A stretch of DNA of 64,000 bases from Dehalococcoidia bacterium (GTDB lineage Bacteria; Chloroflexota; Dehalococcoidia; SM23-28-2), in the NCBI GenBank assembly GCA_030615765.1, contig JAUWYP010000008.1, forward strand, positions 1-64,000, given 5' to 3'. A program made the position numbers and the translations under genes. Every line of letters begins with the position of its first letter. Positions within the stretch are counted from its first letter, which is position 1. Positions 17,655 through 26,492 of the stretch are shown piece by piece. The notes beneath the pieces were generated by a model, which saw only the letters and a list, made by a program, of their open reading frames with translations, was not told where the DNA came from and did no database searches.

Positions 17655-20600
17655 CTAGGCCTTTCTCACATCCACCAGGAATGCCTTGTACTCGGGAATC
17701 ATGGTGTTGCCATCGCCGACGTGGGCGGTCAGGTCGTTGGCGACGTCGCCGGTGGCCAGCCCCTGCCAGCCGAAGTGCCAGGGCATTCCCACCTCATGCA
17801 CCTTCTTACCGTCGACGCGGAATGGCTTCCAGCGCTTGGTGACCAGTGCCACCATCTGAATCTGCCCCCGCGCAGAGCTGACGATGACCTGGTCGCCGTT
17901 GTTGATGCCCCTCTCCTGCGCCAGTTCTTCGCCGATCTCGACGAACATGTCAGGCTGGCACTCGGCCAGCCAGGGGAGAGTGCGAGACATGGCCCCGGCC
18001 TGCCAGTGCTCGCACACCCGATAGGTGGTGCAGATGATGGGAAATTCGTCCGATGTGCCCACCTTGTCGCCGATGTCCTTGTCGGCGTCGGTGTCCCACA
18101 GTTTGATCACCGGGTTGTTCTGCTGGCTGGAGATCGGGTTCTGCACCGGCGACTCCAGGGGCTCGTAGTGCTCGGGGAATGGGCCCTCCTTGAGCTTCGA
18201 GGGGGCGAACAGCCATCCCTTGCCGTCGCTCTTCATGATGAACGGGTCGGTGCCGGATTGGGCGCCGAGGCTGGTCTTGGCGGGGTCGGCCTCCGCGTCC
18301 GGCGCCTTAGTCGCCGAGAAGTCGGGCACATCGTAGCCCACCCACTTGCCGAGGATCGGATTGCCCTCGGCGTCCTTCTTCCCCGAATCGACGCTAGAAT
18401 CCCACCAGATGACCTTCTTGTTCTCCGCCCAGGGCGTCCCGTCCGGCCTCGCCGAGGCGCGATTGTAGATGATGCGCCGGTTGGCCGGCCAGGTGAAGCC
18501 CCAGTAGGGGTAGAAGCCGTACCCGCCGGGGTCCTTCTGGCCACGTCGCTTCACCGCCGGCATGACGGCCCCGTTGCCGTCATCGGCTGGGAAGAAGTAC
18601 CCAGCGAACAGCCAGTTGCCGCAGGCGATCGTCCCCGGATCGGCCGCGGAGGCGATGGTGCCGAAGCCGGGGATCAGTTCGCCCTTCGCCACCAGCACTT
18701 TACCGCTCGCATCCTTCACGTCCTCGACGGCATAGCCATTGATCTCGCGGGCCACAAGCTCCACATCCGGCTCATCCCCGTAGTCCCAGGCCAGGTCGAG
18801 GATCGGGCGATCCTTAGCATCGGTCGAATCCTTGTAGACCTCCTTGATGGCGCCGGCCAAGCGGTCGAGGATCCAGATGTCCTCCTTGGCATCGCCCGGC
18901 CCCGCTGCCACCTCGGGCCGCCACTGGTTCCGGCGACCGCTGGTGACGATGCTGCCCGCCTTCTCCAGGGCATCAACCGCCGGCAGCAGGAATACCTCAG
19001 TCTTGATGTCCTTGGGCTGGACATCGGGCCCTTTCCAGAACGAGGCCGTCTCGGTCTCGAACAGGTCCATGACCACCAGCCAGTCGAGGTTCTCCATCGC
19101 TTTGCGCTCGAAGCGGGCGTTGGGACCGCCCACCGCCGGGTTCTGGCCCATGCAGACCATGCCCTTGATCTCGTTCGCGTACATTGCCTCAAACAGGCTG
19201 ATCCACGAATAGTTGCCGCTAATCTTGGGGACGTAGTCGTAGGCGTAGTCGTTGTCTTTCGTCGCCGCATCGCCGAACCAGGCCCTCATCAGGCTGGCGA
19301 AGAATTTCGGCCCGTTGGCCCAGTAGCTGGTCGTATCGTAGCGCTGCTTGGAGTAGGCGGCGAAGTCAACGTCCGTATCGCGCGGCGTGCCGAGGTACCC
19401 GGGAAGAAGGTCGAACAGGAGGGCCATGTCGGTGGAGCCCTGGACGTTGGACTCGCCCCGCAGGGCATTGACACCGCCACCCGGGATGCCGATGTTACCC
19501 AGGAGGAGTTGCAGCATGGCCATCGACCGCACATTCTGAGTGCCCACGGTGTGCTGCGTCTGGCCCATGGCGTACATGATGGTCCCCGACTTATCGACCG
19601 CGCCGGTGGCGCAGTAGAGCTCCGCCACCTCGAGGAACTTGTCTTTCGACGTGCCGCAGACCTGCTCGACCACTTCCGGCGTGAAGCGGGCATAGTGCTT
19701 CTTCAAGTGGGCGAAGACGCAGTTCGGGTCGTCGAGGCTTGTAGCCTGCTTGACGACGGACACTTCTTTCCCGGCCGTTATCTCCGCGCCGGTGACGGGG
19801 TCCGTCTCCGTGACTGTGACCGTCTGCTTCTCCGTCTGATATTGCCACGACGTCGTGTCGTACTCTCTCTTCTCGGCGTCATAGCCAGAGAAAAGGCCGT
19901 CGAGGTCGGCTGGGCCTTGGAAGTCCGGCTGGATCAGGGTTAGGGCGTTAGTGTAGTACTTGACGTACTCCTCGTTGTAGAGCTTGTTCTGCAGCGTGTA
20001 GTTGATCAGCCCACCCAGGAAGACGATGTCGGTGCCCGAGCGCAGGGGGACGTACAGATCGGCGGTGGCCGCTGTGCGAGTGAAGCGGGGGTCGACGACG
20101 ATAAGCTTGGCCCCCTGCTTGTCCCGCGCCTCATTGACCCAGGCCATGGACGCTGGGTGATTCTCAGCAGGATTGGCACCAGGGACCAGGATACAGTCGG
20201 AGTTCTTGATGTCAGTCCAGTCATTGGTCATGGCACCGCGGCCATACGTGGGGCCGAGACCGGCCACCGTGGCCGAGTGTCATATGCGGGCCTGGTGCTC
20301 TAAATAGACCACCCCCAGAGCTCGCGCCAGCTTCGCGGCCAGGTAGCAATCCTCGCTGTTGTTGGCAGCGCCACCGATCCAGGCCAGGCCCTCAGCGCGA
20401 TTGACGATCAGTTCCTTTCCGTCGGCCTTCACAGTAGTGGCGAAGGTGTCATCGCGCGTTTTCTTGATGCGCTTGGCGATCTCGGCCGTGGCCCAATCCC
20501 ACGATTTCTCCTCCCACCGGTCCGAGCCTGGAGCGCGATACATCACCGTCTTCAGGCGCAGGGGGCTGTTAGAGAGCTGGGGCACGGCAATAGACTTGGG

Positions 20601-20852
20601 GTCGAGGGCGCCGCGGTTGACGATGTGGTCCGGGTCGCCCTCGGCGTTGGTGATATGTCCATTCTCATCGGTGGCGATGACCATGCCACAGCCGCAGGAG
20701 CAGTAGGGACAGATGGTCAGCGCCTCGCCAACCGGCTTGTGCAGATCAAAGTCGCCGATTCCCTTGGCAGCAGCCGAGCCGCTCGGCAAGAGAAGGCCGG
20801 CGTTGGTCGCGGCGCAGACTACGAGGAAATGTCTTCGGCTCAGTTTGGTCAT
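17655..20852 (-). CDS. fdhA: Formate dehydrogenase catalytic subunit, selenocysteine-containing (UGA at 20280-20282 read as Sec)
   Basis: Two track ORFs (20280-20885 and 17655-20267) share one frame and are separated only by TGA in ...VYLEHQARI-U-HSATVAGLGPTYGRGAMTNDW, the position of Sec in E. coli FdnG (RVUHGPT). N-term TAT-like SRRHFLVV and CPYCSCGCGM. SD AGGGGG before ATG at 20852. Confidence 0.95.
20248..20267 (-). promoter_or_regulatory. Predicted bacterial SECIS stem-loop of fdhA
   Basis: RNA GUGGCC-GGUCUC-GGCCCCAC beginning 12 nt after UGA; apical loop GGUCUC, 18 nt from UGA, resembles the AGGUCU loop of E. coli fdhF. Confidence 0.8.
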
Positions 20853-21005
20853 AGAACCTGACCCCCTGGGCTGAAGCCCAAACACACGAGCGCCGGATGG
20901 TCACAGAAAGATGATTTTGTCACTTTGCACCACCCAGTTCACTAAGTCAACCATGGAGGCGCTCTCCACACCCTCGATCATTTCCTCCGCACGAAGGCCC
21001 CGCTC

Positions 21006-21061
21006 GGCCGAGCAGAACTTCTCTCGGCCCAAAATAGCCACAGGCCGAGATTCCTCTCGGC
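21006..21061. repeat. Tandem inverted repeats built on GCCGAG/CTCGGC in the fdhA/amidase divergent intergenic region
   Basis: GGCCGAG(10 nt)CTCGGCC at 21006-21029 and GCCGAG(6 nt)CTCGGC at 21044-21061; GCTCGGCCGAGC palindrome at 21002-21013. Confidence 0.7.
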
Positions 21062-21321
21062 TGGCCTTCGCTGGCTCGTAGCCAGACACCGGGCATCCCG
21101 TATAATGTGTGAATTTTAGCACAAAGTCCATCCGAAACAATATCAGGCTAGTAACAGAATCGTTACAGTTGCCTGACCTTGCTGTGACCTGGGCCTCGGA
21201 AACCACCCCCTCCGGCGCCAGCCGCCGGCTGCGGCCAGTGCGCTTGCCAGCAGAGCACGTCTGCGCTAGCTTACAATACGGAAGCGTAACACGGCCGGAC
21301 GGCGCGGGAAGGAGGCCCCTA

Positions 21322-22740
21322 ATGAACGAGAGCGATCTTTGTCTCATGTCGGCCGCAGATCTCATTGCATCCTACCAGGCGAAGGCCCTCAGCCCGGTGG
21401 AAGTGACGGAAGCGGTCCTGGCCTGCATCGATAGGCTCAACCCTGTGCTCAATGCCTTCGTGCTCGTGGACAAGGAAGGAGCCCTGGCCTCGGCACGGGC
21501 CGCGGAGAAGGCCTACGCCTCAGGATCGGCCGGCCCCCTGGCCGGCGTTCCGGTATCCATCAAGGACCTGACCGAAACGCGCGGCATGCGCACGACGAAG
21601 GGGTCGGTGACGGGCAAGGACTGGGTTCCAGACTTCGATGCTGTCGTTGTGGAGCGGCTGCGCGATGCCGGCGCCTGCATCCTGGGCAAAACAAACACTC
21701 CTGAGTTTGGCATGACGTTCACCACAAATAACCGCTTGTTCGGCCCGGCACGTAATCCCTGGAACCTAGAACGCACCACCGGCGGCTCCAGCGGCGGTGC
21801 GGCGGCGGCAGTGGCCTCCGGCCTCGGCCCCATCGGCCACGGCAATGACGCCGGCGGCTCGATCCGCGTGCCAGCGAGCTTCTGCGGGGTGTTCGGCATC
21901 AAGCCCACCATGGGCCGCATCCCCAACGACACGGACAAGGTGGGAATGCAGGTCTTTGCTCACGAGGGCCCGCTCACGCGCACGGTAGGCGATGCTGCCC
22001 TCTTCCTCTCCGTGTGCTCCGGGCCCGACCCCCGTGACCCCTGGGCTATCGAGGAGGAGCCGCCGGACTTCCTGAGCACCCTGGACGAACCCCTTCGCGA
22101 CCTGAGAATCGCCTGGAGCCCCACCTTCGGCGGCACACCCACCGATCCCTCGGTGCTCGCAGCCTGCCAGGATGCGGCGGAGTGGTTGGCGAAGCGAGTC
22201 GGCAAGGGCGGGCTGGCCCAGGCCACGCCAGACCTCAGCGGCTTCGGGGAGTCGTTTCTGCCTGTGTTCATGACGGACGACTACCTGTCGCACATCGAAC
22301 TGGCGGGAGACCGGCTTGACGTTGTCTGCGGGCAGGTGCAGCAAGGCTTTGAAAGGGCGAAGCAGCTACCGGCAACGGAATATGCTCTGGCCCTCGGTAA
22401 GATCGCCCGCTTCCGCTACAACACCCGACGCTTCTTCGAGGAGTACGACCTGCTGCTGACGCCCGTAACCTCGGAGCCTGCTTTCAGGATCGATGACCCG
22501 GCGTGGGACATCGAGCACCAGATACCGGCGCTGGAGATGGCCAAGTTCATGTTCACACCCCCCTTCGACGTGTCGGGCAATCCCGCGGCCTCCGTGCCGG
22601 TCGGATTCACCCCCGACGGTTTGCCCATCGGCCTCCACATCGTGGGCCGTTGGGGCGAGGACGACACGGTGCTGCGCATCGCCCGTGCACTGGAGCGGGA
22701 GAGGCCCTGGGCGCAGCATCGGCCGCCCGAGCCTGCATAG
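21322..22740 (+). CDS. Amidase signature family protein
   Basis: GVPVSIKDL, GGSSGGAAAAVASGLGPIGHGNDAGGSIRVPASFCGVFGIKP; ATG at 21322 with SD GGAGG. Confidence 0.92.
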   Translation: MNESDLCLMSAADLIASYQAKALSPVEVTEAVLACIDRLNPVLNAFVLVDKEGALASARAAEKAYASGSAGPLAGVPVSIKDLTETRGMRTTKGSVTGKDWVPDFDAVVVERLRDAGACILGKTNTPEFGMTFTTNNRLFGPARNPWNLERTTGGSSGGAAAAVASGLGPIGHGNDAGGSIRVPASFCGVFGIKPTMGRIPNDTDKVGMQVFAHEGPLTRTVGDAALFLSVCSGPDPRDPWAIEEEPPDFLSTLDEPLRDLRIAWSPTFGGTPTDPSVLAACQDAAEWLAKRVGKGGLAQATPDLSGFGESFLPVFMTDDYLSHIELAGDRLDVVCGQVQQGFERAKQLPATEYALALGKIARFRYNTRRFFEEYDLLLTPVTSEPAFRIDDPAWDIEHQIPALEMAKFMFTPPFDVSGNPAASVPVGFTPDGLPIGLHIVGRWGEDDTVLRIARALERERPWAQHRPPEPA

Positions 22741-22822
22741 ATTGAACCGTGAGCGCCACCCTGATATCCTTGCAGGTACCAGAGTCTAGCTAGCAGAGGT
22801 TTAAGCCTGAGGCGGTGGCACT

Positions 22823-24193
22823 ATGGCACAAGCGTTGATGACAAGGCAAGCGGATGTCGTCGTGGTCGGCTCCGGCCCCGGCGGTGCTACGGTTGCCCGT
22901 CAGCTAGCCAGGGCGGGCGAGAAGGTTGTTCTGCTCGAGATGGGCCGAGACTACAGGAATGAGTTCTACTACGGCACTCACCTTGGAGCGCTGATCTACG
23001 ACGACAACCGCGGTCTGCTGTTCACCGAGGAAGGGCTGAACATCATCAGACCTATTATGACCGGCGGAGCCACAAACCTGTTCACCGGCTCTGCCACCAG
23101 ACCACCGGCGTGGCTGAAGGAAAGATACAAAGTCGACATCGATGACTACGTTGAAGAGACCATAAAGGAACTCGATATCCGGCCACTTCCCGATGAGCTC
23201 CTCGGCGAAGCCTCCAAGCGCATCATGGAAGCAGCAATCTCCCTCGGCTACAAGTGGGAACCGCTCATGAAGTTCATCACGCCTGCCAGGGCTGCCAGGT
23301 TCGACTGCGGTGCCAAGTGCATGCTCGGTTGCAGATGCGGGGCAAAGTGGACAGCCAACGAGTACGTCGACGATGCCGTCGCCGCCGGCTGCGAATTGAT
23401 CACCGAAGCCAAGGTGGACAGTCTCATCATTGAAGACAAGCAAGCTGTCGGGGTTAGAGGCAAGATCAGGAAAAGGACCCCCTTCGAAATAAGAGCAGAC
23501 GTTGTTGTTATGGCCGCCGGTGGCATCGGTACGCCCCTGATCATGCAAAACTCTGGGTTCTTCGACGCCGGCAACGGCCTGGCAGTGGACACCACGACAA
23601 TGGTCTACGGCGTGTCGAAATACAAAGGAAACGCATCCGAGCCGCCGATGACCGTCGCCTACACCGACGATGAAAACGGCTACATGCTGAGCGTCTTGAT
23701 CGATCCCTGGCTGTCCTATCCCCTCATCATGTTTGCAAAGGGCATCCGCTACCCCTTCACCTGGCTCAACTACACCAGAACCATGGCGATCATGATCAAG
23801 GTAAAGGACGAGGTCTCCGGCGGCATTACCGTCGATGGGAAGATCAGCAAGCCAACTACTGCCCAGGATCGATACAGACTAAACCACGCCTCGATTGTCT
23901 CCCGCGAGATCCTGATCAAGGCGGGCTGCGACCCGGACTCTATCTTCGTGGGCCCGCTTCGGGGAACCCACCCATGCGCAACCGTCAGAATTGGTGAGAT
24001 GCTTGATACAAACCTCCACGCCGAAGTCAAGAACCTCTACGTCTGCGACGCCAGCAGCTTCCCGGAGGCGCTGGATAGGCCGCCCGTCCTTACCATCATC
24101 GCTCTGGCCAAGAGATTGAGCGACCACCTGCTGAAAACCGTTTTCCGCAGGAAGGCTTCACGGCGGGTGCCGGCAGCGCCGGCGGAGGGCTAG
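22823..24193 (+). CDS. GMC family (FAD-dependent) oxidoreductase
   Basis: VVVVGSGPGGATVARQLARAGEKVVLLE dinucleotide motif; C-terminal LYVCDASSFPEALDRPPVLTIIALAKRLSDHL. Confidence 0.85.
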   Translation: MAQALMTRQADVVVVGSGPGGATVARQLARAGEKVVLLEMGRDYRNEFYYGTHLGALIYDDNRGLLFTEEGLNIIRPIMTGGATNLFTGSATRPPAWLKERYKVDIDDYVEETIKELDIRPLPDELLGEASKRIMEAAISLGYKWEPLMKFITPARAARFDCGAKCMLGCRCGAKWTANEYVDDAVAAGCELITEAKVDSLIIEDKQAVGVRGKIRKRTPFEIRADVVVMAAGGIGTPLIMQNSGFFDAGNGLAVDTTTMVYGVSKYKGNASEPPMTVAYTDDENGYMLSVLIDPWLSYPLIMFAKGIRYPFTWLNYTRTMAIMIKVKDEVSGGITVDGKISKPTTAQDRYRLNHASIVSREILIKAGCDPDSIFVGPLRGTHPCATVRIGEMLDTNLHAEVKNLYVCDASSFPEALDRPPVLTIIALAKRLSDHLLKTVFRRKASRRVPAAPAEG

Positions 24194-24203
24194 GCAAAGA
24201 CCA

Positions 24204-25655
24204 TCAGTCGGGCCCCTTCTCCTGGCGCTCCTGATGGTACCTGACGAAGGCCCCCATGGCCCTCGCTGCTCTCTCGATGTTCGGGTAGACAGGTAGACCA
24301 GCGCTCGCCAGCTTCTGGTGCGCTTCCATCACTGCTCGCCACCGCCGCTCCTCCGGCGAGTCGGCGGGCCCCAGGACTACGGCCATAGGCTTGGATGTCT
24401 GGCCACCTATCTGAATGAACCTTTCCACCACGTGCTGAAGAAGTTGGGGGCCGATGGGAAGCTCCAGTATCCAGTCCTCCCCCACGTTCCCGATGAGAAG
24501 ATCGAACTCCGGCCTTCCCGCCATCATCTCCAGGATGTCCATCCCGGAGACGGCGGTTCCGGCCAGAATCGACTGATCGGCGGGATTGATCACCCAGTCC
24601 CAGATCTCCGGCGCCCGCTGGCGCAGCTCCTCACGCATCTCCTCCGACAAAGGAGGCACGCCCAGGCCCGCCTCTTCGCAGAGGTCGGCGGATTGGACCA
24701 TGCGGCCTCCCCCTCCTCCCACTACTCCCACCGCCAGGCCAGTGGCCGCTGGCAGGAACACAAAGGCCAGCAGCATGTCGATCAGGTCCTCCAGGGTGCT
24801 GACCTCCAGCGCCCCTGCCTGACGCACCGCCGCGCTCCAGACCTGCTGCGCTCCAGCCAGCGCGGCCGTGTGGGAGGCAGCGGCCTGCGTCCCCGCCGCC
24901 GTCCGCCCTCCCTTGATAGTGATGACCGGCTTCCTGGCAGCCGCCCTCTTCAAGGCAGCCAGGAAGCGACGGCCATCGCTGACCCCCTCCACGTAGGCGA
25001 TAATAATCCGCGTCTCCTCGTCCTGGGCGAAGTAGTCCAGGAAGTCCACCTCGTTCAGGTCGAGCCCGTTGCCGTAGCTTATGACCTTGCTAAAGCGCAG
25101 CCCCCGCAGCGAGCCGTGGTAGCAGAACTCCACTGCGTTGCCCCCGCTCTGGGACAGAAAGCCAATAGGCCCCGCCTCTTTGGCCAGCTCCGGCCTGAAC
25201 GATATCCCCTCCTTGGGGTGGTAGAGGCCCATGCAGTTCGGCCCGATGATGCGAACGCCCGCTCGCTGCGCCCGCCGCTTCAGCTCCTCCTCCAGCAGGG
25301 CCGCCTCCTGACGGCCGGTCTCGCCGAAGCGGGCGGTGAAGAAGTGGATGGCCTTCACCCCCTTGCGCGCGCAATCATCGACCAGCTTCAGCACCCCCGC
25401 GGCCGGTATGCAGGAGATGACGTAGTCCACCGGCCCCGGCACCTCCAGCAGGCTGGGGTAGACCTTCAGGCCCAGCACTTCATCGAGGTTGGGGTTGATG
25501 GGATAGACGGGACCGCGATAGCCGAACTCCAGCAGGCAGCGCACGTACTCGTGGCCCTGGCTGATCGCGTTGGCCGAGGCCCCTGCTACGGCGATGGAGC
25601 ACGGATGGAAGATGGCTTCCAGCTCGGCAAAGGCCTCTGACTCGTCGCCTCTCAT
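24204..25655 (-). CDS. CoA-binding / ADP-forming acyl-CoA synthetase alpha-subunit-like protein
   Basis: HPCSIAVAGASANAISQGHEYVRCLLEFGYRGPVYPINP; IIGPNCMGLY; GFLSQSGGNAVEF. Confidence 0.88.
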   Translation of the reverse strand: MRGDESEAFAELEAIFHPCSIAVAGASANAISQGHEYVRCLLEFGYRGPVYPINPNLDEVLGLKVYPSLLEVPGPVDYVISCIPAAGVLKLVDDCARKGVKAIHFFTARFGETGRQEAALLEEELKRRAQRAGVRIIGPNCMGLYHPKEGISFRPELAKEAGPIGFLSQSGGNAVEFCYHGSLRGLRFSKVISYGNGLDLNEVDFLDYFAQDEETRIIIAYVEGVSDGRRFLAALKRAAARKPVITIKGGRTAAGTQAAASHTAALAGAQQVWSAAVRQAGALEVSTLEDLIDMLLAFVFLPAATGLAVGVVGGGGGRMVQSADLCEEAGLGVPPLSEEMREELRQRAPEIWDWVINPADQSILAGTAVSGMDILEMMAGRPEFDLLIGNVGEDWILELPIGPQLLQHVVERFIQIGGQTSKPMAVVLGPADSPEERRWRAVMEAHQKLASAGLPVYPNIERAARAMGAFVRYHQERQEKGPD

Positions 25656-25829
25656 CTCCCCCTCAGCAGTCGTCGTGGCAACCTACAGCCGAGTGTATTG
25701 CAAGCCAGGCCGTGCTTCAATGGCGAGCGGGGTTGAAGAATGTCCACGCCACCCTTAAGCTTCTGCACGGGTCTGGAGTCCAGATCGAGGCCCAATGTGC
25801 TACCATTGCAGACAGGCTGAGAAGGGAGG

Positions 25830-26492
25830 TTGCCGCAGATGAAGGTCAAATGGTTGGGACACGCTTGCTTTCTCCTCACCTCCGACAGTGGGCTCAGGAT
25901 CATAACCGACCCCTATACCCCCGGTGCCTTCGGATTGGACTACGCACCCCCCGCGGAGACAGCCGACATCGTCACAGTGAGCCACGACCACGCCGACCAC
26001 AATAACGTCGCCGCTGTGAAAGGCAATCCTCAGGTCGTGCAGGGGGTCGGCAGCCACCAGGCCAAGGGCATCCAGTTCAAAGGCATCGCCACCGCCCACG
26101 ACCAGTCGTCCGGGAAAGAGCGAGGACCGAATACGATTCTCTGTTTCCCCCTCGACGGGATCAACGTGTGCCACTTGGGCGACCTGGGCCACGACCTCTC
26201 GGACCAGACAGCGGCCGACATCGGCGATGTGGATGTGCTGCTGATCCCGGTAGGCGGCAACTTCACTATTGACGCCGCCGGCGCCGACCGAACCTGCCAG
26301 AAGCTCGCGCCGAAGGTGGTCATCCCCATGCACTTCAAGAACGCCAGGTGCCCGAGCTTCCCCGTCGCTGGAGTGGAGGACTTCACCCGAGGGCGCCAGC
26401 AGGTGAAGATCCTCGCCGACAGCGAGGTAGAGATCAAGAAGGAGCAGCTCCCCACCGCCACGGACACGATAGTCCTGAAGCCAGCGCTCTAG
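25830..26492 (+). CDS. MBL-fold metal-dependent hydrolase (UPF0173-like)
   Basis: MKVKWLGHACFLLTSDSGLRIITDPY; TVSHDHADHNN; VIPMHFKN. Confidence 0.85.
   Translation: MPQMKVKWLGHACFLLTSDSGLRIITDPYTPGAFGLDYAPPAETADIVTVSHDHADHNNVAAVKGNPQVVQGVGSHQAKGIQFKGIATAHDQSSGKERGPNTILCFPLDGINVCHLGDLGHDLSDQTAADIGDVDVLLIPVGGNFTIDAAGADRTCQKLAPKVVIPMHFKNARCPSFPVAGVEDFTRGRQQVKILADSEVEIKKEQLPTATDTIVLKPAL

Noticed and set aside
17721-19943. 740-aa plus-strand ORF
   Set aside because: Antisense to fdhA; low-complexity composition typical of high-GC shadow frames; no recognisable motifs.
17655-20885. fdhA as two separate genes or a frameshifted pseudogene
   Set aside because: Both parts are in one frame, interrupted only by UGA at the canonical Sec site.
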